Of a DNA stretch of 64,000 nucleotides, positions 42,532-52,739 are shown in pieces. The stretch lies in the NCBI GenBank assembly GCA_036924285.1, contig JAYKYS010000011.1, positions 5,890,001 through 5,954,000 on the forward strand, given 5' to 3'. Numbering within the stretch: the stretch's first letter is position 1; every line of letters begins with the position of its first letter. The notes under the pieces are model-generated. The model ran no database searches. It saw only the letters and a program-made list of their open reading frames with translations, and was not told the origin of the DNA. The stretch comes from Asterella californica. Its lineage: Eukaryota > Streptophyta > Marchantiopsida > Marchantiales > Aytoniaceae. A program made the translations under genes and the position numbers.

Positions 42532-43812
42532 ATGAAAGACAATCGAACGACGACGACGTGCAGTAGGCATAACTCACTGATTCAGAAGAAATTTTCTGGC
42601 GTTCAGTTTCTGCTGCTGCTACTAATCTGCCACATTCTCCTTCTCACCAGTCTCCTCTGTCAGGTCACGCTTGTCGTGGCTGCTGATGTGAATTCTGGGT
42701 CGGAGTCCAGCAATTCGGCAAAGGTCGAAGGGACGAGTACTTTCGAACACCAGGCAAATGCAGATAGAACGGTAGAAAGTTCGAATCAGGTTCGGAATAA
42801 CACGAATCCAAGCGCACCGCCAAGAAAACCCTTTCGCTTGGGTCCAGTGATTAAGAACTGGGATGAGCAGCGAGCAGCGTGGCTACAGAAGTACCCGCAC
42901 AAAAGACTGACTCCTCAGGGCAGACCGCGAATGATTCTAGTGACCGCTTCTCCGCCCAGAGCATGTGGACATCCGACTGGGGACCATTTCTTGCTCAAAT
43001 CAGTCAAGAACAAGATAGACTACTGTCGCTTGCACATGATCGACATATACTACAACATGGCCGTCATGGAGATGGACGATTTCTGGATCAAGCTGCCGAT
43101 AGTTCGAAAGCTAATGCTCAAACATCCTGAAGCGGAGTGGATCTGGTGGATGGATAGTGACGCCATTTTCACAGATATGACCTTCGACATTCCTCTGGAG
43201 AGATACGAAGGCCGGAATCTCGTCGTTCACGGATGGGAGAAGATGGTGTATGAAGACAAGCACTGGACGGGTCTGAATGCGGGAATTTTCCTTCTGCGCA
43301 ATTGCCAGTGGTCGCTCGACCTCTTGGACCTCTGGGCTCCGATGGGTGAGGTTTACGGCAACCAGAAGAACGAAGTAGGGGAGTTTTTATCGAAACAGCT
43401 CACGGGTCGACCCAACTTCGAAGCTGACGACCAAGCTGCTCTGATTTGGCTCCTGGTCTCCAAGCCAGAGCTCAGAGGGAAGGTGTTTCTGGAGAATTCC
43501 TACTATCTTCATGGATGGTGGGTGCAACTGACGGCGCGTTACGAGGATTTCCTCGCAAAGTATCAGCCTGGTGATGGTGGGGACAAATGGCCTTTCATCA
43601 CCCACTTCGTGGGATGCAAATTCTGTGCCGGAAAATACAACACCACATCTCTGGAGACATGTTACCACGAGGCCGAGAGGGCCTTCAACTTGGCTGATGA
43701 CCAAGTCCTTCGACCCTATGGCTACAAGCATGAGTCCCTTTCTCAAGTGGACGTCAAGCGTTTTGCAGAAGAGTCCACTCATCCTTTGGAACGTTACGGA
43801 ATCCACGTATGA
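42532..43812 (+). CDS. GT34 glycosyltransferase (xyloglucan xylosyl- or galactomannan galactosyltransferase type)
   Basis: The product has 426 residues, one exon, and a start with A at -3. Residues 25-50 are a single hydrophobic segment after a basic N-terminus, the signal anchor of a type II Golgi membrane protein. Residues 51-105 form a low-complexity stem. The catalytic domain follows with RMILVTASPP (133-142), GDHFLLKSVKNKIDYCRLH (150-168), WIWWMDSDAIFTDM (203-216) with the metal-binding DSD at 208-210, LNAGIFLLRNCQWSLDLLD (248-266), FEADDQAALI (296-305) and HFVGCKFCAG (358-367). An N-glycosylation sequon lies at N370. Family knowledge: GT34 enzymes add xylose or galactose side chains to hemicelluloses. 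LNAGIFL and VVHGW lean to the galactomannan group, while the C-terminus (GYKHESL, VKR) leans to xyloglucan xylosyltransferases, so the substrate is unsettled. The length matches the family; no break is seen. It is the only convincing host gene here. Confidence 0.95.
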   Translation: MKDNRTTTTCSRHNSLIQKKFSGVQFLLLLLICHILLLTSLLCQVTLVVAADVNSGSESSNSAKVEGTSTFEHQANADRTVESSNQVRNNTNPSAPPRKPFRLGPVIKNWDEQRAAWLQKYPHKRLTPQGRPRMILVTASPPRACGHPTGDHFLLKSVKNKIDYCRLHMIDIYYNMAVMEMDDFWIKLPIVRKLMLKHPEAEWIWWMDSDAIFTDMTFDIPLERYEGRNLVVHGWEKMVYEDKHWTGLNAGIFLLRNCQWSLDLLDLWAPMGEVYGNQKNEVGEFLSKQLTGRPNFEADDQAALIWLLVSKPELRGKVFLENSYYLHGWWVQLTARYEDFLAKYQPGDGGDKWPFITHFVGCKFCAGKYNTTSLETCYHEAERAFNLADDQVLRPYGYKHESLSQVDVKRFAEESTHPLERYGIHV

Positions 43813-45419
43813 TCGAAACCACCCGCGAGCTCGAGCCAGCTCCTGCCTGCAGGTACACTCGCATGAGCGCGAAACTGATTTCTATTTCCATGGCCAGAAG
43901 GGTACGAAATAGATTGAATTCGGGGTTTGAAATCGAAGTAGATAAAACTTATCATGCTTTCTTTGCTGGCATCAAACACGATCATGATCTTCCGTTGAGC
44001 AGAAGGGTGCTACAATCAGTTGACGGTCAAACTCAGCGGGCCTGGGATAAACGATTGTCATAGTGGAGGCTTTGTGTGTCTGTCACAAAAATGTGAACCA
44101 GCAGCTAGCCGTCGATTGGTGAAGAAACAAGAAGAGACTGACGAAAGTAAGGAAGTCCCAAGGAGCAAAACTATTTGGGCCATTGTATTTGTATCGAATC
44201 ATCAGAGTCTAGGAATTTCTTGCAATTGATTCGTACTGCGGACGAACTTGGAAACTAGACTTATGTAGCTATAGCCAGAATAGCTTCCTCAGCAAAAAGA
44301 AGTAATAATTCCTTAAAGGATTGGACTGCCGATAATTTATTGGTGAGCGGATCACGTAATATGTTTCTACTAGGACCGCACTTTGATTTAGTTGCTGCAG
44401 CCATCGAGGAGGATGACACCACGCACGCATCGAATTGACGAGTCATTTCGATCGATCTGCTGTCGACTAAAACCTCTGTACATATTTGAAACCTGAGAAA
44501 ACGATTGGAAGAGGCAATTGACGATTTGCAAATGAATTTCCAGGAACGTGTGCTTCGCTTGCGCAAGGGAACTGTACTTCGCAGTGACATGTTCGACAAC
44601 GGACGTCAGCTGGTTGTGGGAGCCACTGGATGAGGGAGAAATTTGGCTGTAGCCTCATGAGATGCGAATGAAGGAACATATCCACTATCTCCGACCAAGA
44701 TCTAACTATTACAGTCGTTTGTGATTTTCACATGGACAGGAAAACATATAAAACATATGGCCGTGGGAATTCCTTTCTTGATGCACAGACCGCCCGATCG
44801 AGTAAAACACACCTAGAGAAAAATACCTCAGGATCCAAGTGGTCGGCGATGAACTCTGATAAAACTGAAGTGATCCTCGCGCGCTCACTTCCAGATTCGT
44901 TTTAACTTTCAGTCCAACTTATGTTCTCTCTTGTTTCTACCTAGGCAAGTGGTAGAAAAATAGATCTTCTACCGATCAGTGCTCCAAGTGGTCTCTGGTG
45001 ACCTCAACGTCTCAGACTGACAGTTCGGCCGAAGCTTAAGCTTGTCTGCTTGAAAGGTGCACTGTTAAAAGGAGCTATCTCAGCAGTAACTTTCCGTCTT
45101 ATCGATAGGAAACCATGAATCTACGTCACTGATGGTAGGAGAAAACTTCAAGGTACGAGCTTCTGAAGTTCTGAACAGAGGAGGTAGAGAGTTGGGTAAG
45201 GTACTTTGGCTTTTGTACGGCTGGTCCCGTCAGACAGCAAATGACATCTGCACTGACAATTCTGCTGGTACCCACATTTGATGACAATTCATGGTAGTAC
45301 GAGTTCATATTTCCTGCAGGACACATCTGAGACCGTAATGGGATCTCAATTCGCTCAGGACATCCTTCCTTGCGTCCTTGAACGAAGATTGGAAGGAAGA
45401 AACTGGTCATGAGCGAAAC
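43813..45419. other. 3' flank of GT34 gene, no recognised gene
   Basis: No canonical AATAAA was found close to the stop; ATAAAACTT at about 43942 is the nearest A-rich candidate. A minus-strand open frame at 44599-44261 (112 codons, ending KELLLLFAEEAILAI) has no motif I know. Nothing else is seen. Confidence 0.45.
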
Positions 45420-46330
45420 TGTTGATATACGTAGTACTAAGCTATTGAAGCTACTATGTATAACCCGTAAATCCGCAGTTAGTATAACTATAGAACCAGT
45501 TATCTATCAATGTAAAACTAGTTCAAGTTGGTTCTACAACAACTCAAATCACTAGTTCAAGTAGTGGTAGTGCTCTATTTCATCCAATGCGCATGAGAGT
45601 TTTTTGGTCTTGCCAAGTCCTCGCAGTTGTTGTACCTAAGGTTCAGGTCTCTCCACTTGTTGTCCAACGGACACAAGTTGCACATTCCAAGTGTTGCAGC
45701 AGATGATTAATGAGCAGAGCAGTGCAGATACTGTGTGTGCTTTTGACGCTCATGTCAGCAGTTCTCAATCATATCATGGATCTTAAGTTGGACCATTAGG
45801 TCAATCTGCTCCGAGGAGGTCCAACATAGTGAGACATCCTATCCAAGTTTTCAATGTGAAAGTTTCTTGGCTGAACACCATGCCTACATGGTGAATGTTG
45901 TACATGAGAAAGAATCGAATTCTCTTGAGGAGGCAATGCATCAGATAGAATGGGTGCAAGCCATGCAAGTTGAGCTTTGAGCTCTCCAACATCAGCAGAC
46001 TTAGGAGCTGGTTGATTTACCTTATGATAAGAAAGTTATTGGTTGTAGATGGGTTTACAAGATAAAGAGCAATTCAATGATTCAATCAACAGACACAAGA
46101 TGAGACTTGTGACAAAAGCCTATGCGTAGCAGTATAGCTTTGGCTTTGAGGAAACCTTCAGTCATGTAGTCAAAATGTCATCTTTGTGACATTGGCTATT
46201 AATAAAAGGTGATAATTGCATAAAATGAACTTCAATAATGCTTTTTTGACGAGAGATTTGCAAGAGGAGGTCTACATGGTATAACAATAGCATGTAGAAT
46301 AAGCTCTCTATTAAAGTATTACATGCAGAT
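45420..46330 (+). pseudogene. Copia-type element relic with LTR start and RT entry
   Basis: Text from 45420 (TGTTGATATACGTAGTAC... TACTATGTATAAC) matches 56302-56345, the place where the LTR follows copia pol, so an LTR segment begins here. From 46010 plus-strand frames read ELVDLPYDKKVIGCRWVYKI, then broken frames with a GYAQQY-like region and KMNFNNAFLTRDLQEEVYMV (about 46220-46280). These are the entry motifs of Ty1/copia RT. Several stops and indels are present. The catalytic YxDD part is missing here. Confidence 0.7.
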
Positions 46331-46580
46331 AGATCATCTCTAAGTTGGTACGTTTTGTCAAGTACGAAGTTTGGTACGTCTTGCCCTTGGTAAAGCGCAC
46401 CTGAATAACTTCTTCACCAACATCGGACTTATGAAGGAATGGGTCGCTTCTGTGTCATAAGAAAAGTAACATCACGGTTAGCAACTTTGGTTTATAGAAA
46501 CATCAGTCTCGAAGTCTTCTTCGTGGTTCTTAAGGTCGCAGTCATCTGGTACTCCAACAAGTCTTTTGCAAAAAATGCAT

Positions 46581-47575
46581 TCATGCTACAGTTACTACCT
46601 TAGGCTTCGTATACCCCTTAGCAATATGATAAGCCTCGCCGCAGTTGTAGCAAGTAAACTTAGCATCATTGCCCTTCTGAGGTGTTTGCCTCTTAGATTT
46701 CGACCCTGTTTGTTTCTTGCCGCTTTGCTGCCAATGCAGAAGAGTACTTCTGATCCTTCTCACCCCCATCCCACTGTCGCTTGAAGCCCTTGTTCTTCTT
46801 GTGAACCTTGTCCATATTGCGTGATTCAACAGGTTTTTGTTGCTAGAGTTCATCGTCCTCAATCCGCTCCGCTAGTTTCAAAAGTTCGGCACATGTTTTA
46901 GGTAGCTTTGGCACCCAAAAGAGATCCTTCTCTGAGCTAGACTTGAATCCTCCAATAAATATAAGTATTTTGATCTCCTCAGTCCTCTTGGAGAGTGAAT
47001 CTAACTTAGCACTAAACTCGTGCATATAAGCACTCAAGGCCCTCGTCTGCTTCAACCTCACTAACTCAACATCATCCCGAACCCTTTGATACTCTGGAGT
47101 GAATCGTCTTACAAGCAACTCCTGAACTCTTCCAATCAAGCGCTAAGATGGTCAAGGTTGGTTCGTCTTTGTATGCAATCCACCAGAGAAGCACATGATC
47201 CTTTAACATAATGTCACTCTAACCTTGTCTGACTCCTTAGCTTGTTGCGTCTCAAAGTATAAGTCCAACTCAGTTAAGAAATCTTTAACCTTGTGAACTC
47301 ATCTTATATTTGAAATGGAGTCGGCAAACTCGTCTTACAAAGCTTCCTGGTAGACAAAGAACTCCCTTGGCCTACCTCAAGCTTTGTGATACGTTTATCC
47401 TTAGAGACCATACCCTCATGCATGGTCTTCATCATCTTAATGAGTTCGCACACAAAGCTCCTTGACTTCCCGCACTTGAATCGTTGGACACTGTTGGCAG
47501 AACTCCATCTTGTTACACATGTGTCGCAGTTGGTACTAGGCTTCTTTGACGTTGGGACGAAGGTTGCCGGTTAGC
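46581..47575 (-). pseudogene. Ty3/gypsy gag with mutated zinc knuckle
   Basis: The frame 47139-46843 has LLVRRFTPEYQRVRDDVELV, LKQTRALSAYMHEFSAKLD and LIFIGGFKSS, the standard capsid wording of plant Ty3 gag. The frame 46862-46581 contains CYNCGEAYHIAKGY, a CCHC knuckle whose last cysteine is tyrosine and which could not bind zinc normally. Upstream (47575-47300) an MMKTMHEGMVSKDKRITKLE stretch is the gag N-terminal coiled coil. Frameshifts join the pieces. The N-terminal end lies inside the 977-bp tandem repeat. No pol adjoins. Confidence 0.82.
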
Positions 47576-49417
47576 ATCCCTTGATTGTGTTTCAGGGCTA
47601 GCTCGAGTCGATCTGATCTTGGTGTCAGTCATCACTCGTTTCTTGGACTTTCTCTTGAAACTTTGTCTTACATAGGCTATTGCTCCAAGCGTTCACCTAG
47701 AAATGTTGATATGTTTTGTATCTCGCGTCTATCATCAAGCGTCCAACCTTCAGCCGCTACCTCAAGTTCTCGCTCATAGAAACGTCGACTCTAATATCAC
47801 TTTTCGCACACCTACCGCCTTGTTGCGTCAACGGAAGCTCTTGCTCAATAGATCACGAAACTCACAATGCTAACCTGCAAACCACAATCACATGTTAGCA
47901 TTATGCACCACTTATCTTTATCCCGTTTGGTCCGAATCGGAGCCGGACCGTGTCTTTAACTCTCAAGCTCACCATTCCCTAAGTCCCAACATAGACCAAA
48001 CTAGAACAGTCTCAAAACATGAGCAAGTCACAACATGATTTGGGGCGGACTTCTCATAAAGTCCAAGGTCTTAAACGGTACCTCCAACATACCTAGCGGT
48101 CCAACCGCTCGTGATGTCCGTCTGGGTCCAGGCTCTCGAACGGTGGTCTAACCCGCCGGCTCGTTCTTTAGTCTTGCCCGAGCTCTTGGGTCGTTCTTAA
48201 GTCAAGACGTCTAAGTCTAGATCGATTTTTTAGTACTTTATAATGACATAGCCTTTAATGGCGAGGTTCAAACGAGAAAGAGCTTACGAGGGATACCTAG
48301 GCACCCAGAGACGAGGAAGGGCGTAGCAAGCGATGAAATGCTTCGGGGAACACACCTTGGTACTAGTCCAAACATCACCTCATGTCCCTAGAGTTCATCC
48401 TCCAAACCTTGGGGTCAGATAACTTGTCCTAGCCCACCCAAGCATCAGGCGTCTGAATCGTTGGACACTTTGGCAGAACTCCATCTTGTTACACATGTGT
48501 CGCAGTTGGTACTTCTTTGACGTTGGGACGAAAGTTGCCGGTTATCATCCCTTGATTGTGTTTCAGGGTTAGCTCGAGTCGATCTGATCTTGGTGTCAGC
48601 CATCACTCGTTTCTTGTACTTTCCCTTGAAACTTTGTCTTACGTCGGTGATTGCTCCAAGCGTTCACCTAGAAATGTTGATATGTTTCGTATCTCGCATC
48701 CATCATCAAGCGTCCAACCTTCAGCCGCTACCTCAAGTTCTCGCTCATAGAAACGTCGACTCTAATATCACTTTTCGCACACCTACCGCCTTGTTGCGTC
48801 AACGGAAGCTCTTGCTCAATAGATCATGAAACTCACAATGCCAACCTACAAACCACAATCATATGTTAGCGTTATGCACCACTTATCTTTATCTCGTTTG
48901 GTCCGAATCGGAGCCGGACCGTGTCCTTAATTCTCAAACTCATCATTCCTTAAGTCCCAACCTAGACCGAACTAGATCAGTCTCAAAACATGAGCACGTC
49001 ACAACATGACTTGGGACGGACTTCTCATAATGTTCAAGGTCTTAAACGGTACCTCCAACATACCTAGCGGTCCAACCGCTCGTGATGTCCGTCTGGGTCC
49101 AGGCTCTCGAGCGATGGTCTAACCCGCCGGCTCGTTCCTTAGTCTTGCCCGAGCTCTTGGGTCATTCTTAAGTCAAGACGTCCAAGTCTAGATCGGTTTT
49201 TTAGCACTTTATAATGACATAGCCTTTAATGGCGAGGTTCAAACAAGAAAGGGCTTACGGTGGATACCTAGGCAACCAGAGACGAAGAAGGGCGTAGCAA
49301 GCGATGAAATGCTTCAGAGAACGCACCTTGGCACTAGTCCAAACATCACCTCATGTCCCTAGAGTTCATCCACCGAACCTTGGGATCAGATAACTTGTCC
49401 TAGCCCACCCAAGCATC
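47477..49417. repeat. Tandem duplication, period 977 bp
   Basis: Copy 1 is 47477-48446 and copy 2 is 48454-49417, both from TGAATCGTTGGACACT to CACCCAAGCATC, with few substitutions and a small deletion (GCTTC-region near 48510). The unit begins inside the gag N-terminal region and continues into LTR-like text including block X. It therefore looks like duplication of the 5' end (LTR plus gag start) of the adjacent minus-strand element. Confidence 0.92.
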
Positions 49418-49469
49418 GAGCCCCCTCATATATACTTCTGAGGATCAACAGTCCCGTCTTCCTCTTTGG

Positions 49470-50045
49470 TCCATAAAAAGTACACCACAACCCAATCACG
49501 AGATCGGCCATAATTCTAAGCTCCAATGCCAGTTAGAGGATTCAGCATCTCACTAGAAAGCTCTCGCCAAGATCTTTCCAACGATACCTTACCCGCCTCG
49601 AGATCTTACGTGGAGTTTCGTCCACGACCTTAAAGTCGTTGGAGCTCCAACTCTTAAGATTTTTTGAAGAATTGTGGTCCAACGTCAAACTTGGACCTTG
49701 TGGTTGAGATCAGCATCCGACCTAGGTCTATCTGCGCCGGATCCACCTCTCAATCTCGCATCTCGAACCCACGTCTCAAACTTATGTTTCGATCTTGCGT
49801 TTTGATCTATTTCAAGACTTGCTCTCTTAGATCATCGTTCGTCTTGGGTCCTCTTGAGATAGACCCTTACGTCTTAACCCAAAGTTCCAACCTTGGTTTA
49901 GAGAACCAATTAAGATTCTTCTGTTTTCGACTTCTCGACCAAATCGTTAAGTCCTACTCGTAGCATTCACAACCTAACGCAAGTCCACTAGAGTTCTGTT
50001 GTTCGCGTCTATGTTCGATCTTGAGATTGAGGGTCACGACATCGT
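49470..50045 (+). repeat. Dispersed repeat block Y, second copy
   Basis: The block matches 25262-25815 in the same orientation through ATCACGAGATCGGCCATAAT near 49500, GTTCCAACCTTGGTT near 49884 and CAAGTCCACTAGAG near 49980. It contains a roughly 30-base stretch near 49615-49650 absent from the other copy. It follows the 977-bp tandem repeat directly. Confidence 0.8.
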
Positions 50046-50349
50046 TGAGTCCACTAGCATCCTGGTCTTCCAAGCTTTCCAACCATATGTAGAACTCCTC
50101 GAATGGACCACGAGAAATGCCTCTAACCCTCGAAAACTTGGTGAAAAATGATTGGTAAAACTTTCAACCAATAAGAAACAAATTGATAACAATTTTTTCT
50201 TTACACACATGAGCAACACACAAGGAACAAATTTTTATCATGAGTATCGTTTGGGCATTCAAGACTTTTACTAAACACACTCCGAACACGTAACGTTGAC
50301 GACGTCGTTGACCAAGAAGCACGTAGATATGATAACATGAAAGACAAAA

Positions 50350-50787
50350 CTACACTCAATATAAGATCAGAAGGACGACCTTAAAACAGTTGACAATAAA
50401 CAGAACTACAAATGAACAGACAAGACTATTATCTGATTGTAATAATCCTCTCCGAGGTTGAACCTCAGATATTACTCGAAATGAGATGGTAGTCAAAGAT
50501 ACAAGTGTCAACCTTGCAATCCTTTCCTTTTTATGTCTCCGTTTGACAAAAAGCTCAACCGCTTCATGCACAACCTCTCAATTCCTTGTCAACCTTTCTT
50601 CTTCCTCTCCATCCTCCAAAAGTAATTCCAACTGTTCTTGCCATGGTTTATCCGTAGCTTGAAGAAACAGCTCCGTCTTGTAGATCTCCAAGGTTAGCTT
50701 CTCCACCCGAGATAGTTGAGAGAATTGTTCTCGAACTCCTTTAACAACCCTGTAGGCTATAAACCCTTGTTGGATCGGTTGACCCAT
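50350..50787 (-). pseudogene. Gag fragment related to E1 and E2
   Basis: The minus-strand frame 50787-50578 reads YRVVKGVREQFSQLSRVEKL and LEIYKTELFLQATDKPWQEQ, and the overlapping frame 50571-50356 continues EAVELFVKRRHKKERI. The layout parallels the E1 and E2 gag (EFKKRYSQL..., RRVEEAV...). A frameshift separates the two frames. Both sides are unassigned repeat DNA. Confidence 0.65.
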
Positions 50788-50939
50788 TCCAAAAATGATT
50801 TCTTGGTTACTGAGTCTTATGACATTTCATTCTAATTAAACTATAGAGTGTATTAAACTCAAGTTTAAAGTCATGGTTTGACTCGAATGAAGTATTTCTG
50901 TTTAATTTGATTGATGACCAAACCCTTCTAGAGGAAAGA

Positions 50940-51180
50940 TTTGGTCGTAAATCAACCTTTCCACATTTGCTTCATACTCTTGCAGAATCAGAGCTCACCG
51001 TGCAAGCTTCCCCGTAAGCTTGTCGAACTTCATTACCCACTTGCACGGCTGGTGATCATTAATGAAAGTGAAGGGTTTCCTGAATAGATAACATCGAAAG
51101 TGTGTCATAGCTCACACTACACACAAACATTCTCTCTCGTATGAACTATCCTTTGACCTTGCTGAAATGTTGGAACGAGT
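50940..51180 (-). pseudogene. Ty3/gypsy RNase H fragment
   Basis: Minus-strand translation reads SSYERECLCVVWAMTHFRCY, then FTFINDHQPCKWVMKFDKL and a TGA in place of the tryptophan codon of the usual ARW. It is homologous to the plus-strand fragment at 15165-15489. In the usual ITDHQPLKW motif the catalytic aspartate region is kept, but leucine became cysteine. It is bounded on the right by an LTR fragment. Confidence 0.78.
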
Positions 51181-51235
51181 GATACGTCACAACCAACTCC
51201 CTTCTCTCGTCATCTTCTTATGCCAACATCGCTCT

Positions 51236-51620
51236 TTAACGATCTATGTTATACACAGGATGTTTGTCTATTAGTAAGGTGTTTAGTTATAACTAAATGG
51301 AGAGAATGTTTATTTGATGCCCAAGTACTTTAAGGAGGTATCAAGTTAGTCATGACTAGCTAAAGTTAGTTATGATTAATCTTAGCTATACTTTTGGACA
51401 AAATTTAGATATTTCTTAAATAGTGAGCATTACTATCTTGTCATCTTGTCTAAAAGATAGAAAGGAGGTGGAAAATATTTTTTATCTCCTTTTTGACTTG
51501 ATATTAGTGATGAGACTAAAGTTATTGATTTTGTGGACATTTAAAACAAGAAGAGATTCCGCATGTCTTCTTTTTAGTGAATCCTAGTGTAGAAGGGGGT
51601 GGAAATTTGATGTTCTTTTT
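51236..51620 (+). repeat. LTR fragment of the left-edge element family, opposite orientation
   Basis: The text from TTTAACGATCTATGTTATAC (about 51235) to GGGGTGGAAATTTGA (about 51613) is the reverse complement of the outer 390 bp of the 915-bp LTR, with many substitutions. The start TGTAAC has mutated. It is truncated on the right, where E2 RNase H text begins. Older than the copies at 6129 and 11465, judging by divergence. Confidence 0.85.
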
Positions 51621-52049
51621 TAGAGTACTTAGGTCTAGACAACATGTCTGCCATTGAATTCATCTTCTCTGCTATGTGTTCCAACTGTGGATTCAACGAC
51701 CTAATGTAAGCTATCCAACGTAACATAGCAATATTAAGAGTTGTGCAATTTGTTATCATCCCCAACAAAGATAAGAAATCACTTTCAAGTAACACATGTG
51801 CTCCAATGAGATATCCTTCTCAGCTTTCATTGTAGTTACAACGTCCCAGAGTTCTTGTTTGGCTTGAGGGTATCTCCTTTGTCGATCCGTAAGTATGCAA
51901 GCACCAAATCTTGTTGCAAACCTCTTTTCCTCGTTGTCATCTTGCCTTATTGTCCAACCCATAGCGATACGACTAGTATCCGCAATAATGACTATGGATC
52001 TAGCACAATCATAATTTAATTGTCGTAGAACTGACGGTGATTTCAACAC
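51621..52049 (-). pseudogene. E2 RNase H
   Basis: The frame 52049-51756 has RSIVIIADTSRIAMGWTI and RRYPQAKQELWDVVTTMK. The frame 51795-51574 has LLESDFLSLLGMITN, LRWIAYIRSLNPQL and MADMLSRPK, after which element sequence ends at about 51621. A frameshift joins them. Catalytic acidic positions (ADTS, ESD) are visible. Confidence 0.85.
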
Positions 52050-52191
52050 TTCTTTTAGTTATACCATAGCGATCTTTTGCTCAGTCCAAAAGAATCTTCT
52101 TCGCTTCCTCGGCAACTCATACAAAGACTCAAACATGTGAGCAAAATGAGGAATCCACACTCGATGAAATAAACAAGCTCCCAAGAACCTC

Positions 52192-52720
52192 TTATGTGAT
52201 GTTGGTACAATCTTTCGTCTTCCCAATGGTGTCAACTTTTGATGGGTTCATACGTCGATCAAAAGCTCCACAAACATGATCGACAACAACAATCTCTGGA
52301 ACTCCAAAGCTTGACTTCTCTGCTGAAAGAGTGAGATTTACTTCCTCAAGTCTTGTTAAGATCATCTGCACATCGTGAATATGATCAACCATCCATTCTC
52401 TATAAGCTTCTCATCTCTGTCTTCGACTGCACATCCTTCATAGGAATATCACCTATGAAAGGTATGGTCTTTTCTGGAATGAACTCTCTCAAAATCCTAT
52501 TCACTGCATTCTGCATATGAGCAGCAGAGTTTGTGGCTCCTTGTGACAATGTGCATATCCTTACAAGCCCAAGTGACATACGCATGGTGGTGAGATCTCT
52601 ACTCTCTATTGCCAACTGAAACTTATCGTATCTAGAGTACAAATCTCCAATCGAGTAGATAGCGACCAACAACTCAACAAGCTTCGGCAACATAGCTCGT
52701 GACACCGGTATAAGCTTCAA
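52192..52720 (-). pseudogene. E2 reverse transcriptase
   Basis: The frame 52720-52400 has IYSIGDLYSRYDKFQLAIES, LSQGATNSAAHMQNAVNR and IPFIGDIPMKD. The last is the catalytic motif, with the first aspartate of the FLDD pair replaced by glycine. The frame 52392-52192 has HIHDVQMILTRLEEVNLTLS. So the enzyme was inactivated by a missense change as well as by frameshifts. Confidence 0.83.
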
Positions 52721-52739
52721 GTCCTAAGACACATGTGGT

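Noticed and set aside
42879..43806. Other-frame and antisense ORFs within the GT34 gene
   Set aside because: Shadows of the strongly supported 426-codon frame.
44261..44599. 112-codon minus-strand ORF downstream of GT34
   Set aside because: No motif, and overlapping open frames of similar length exist in the same place.
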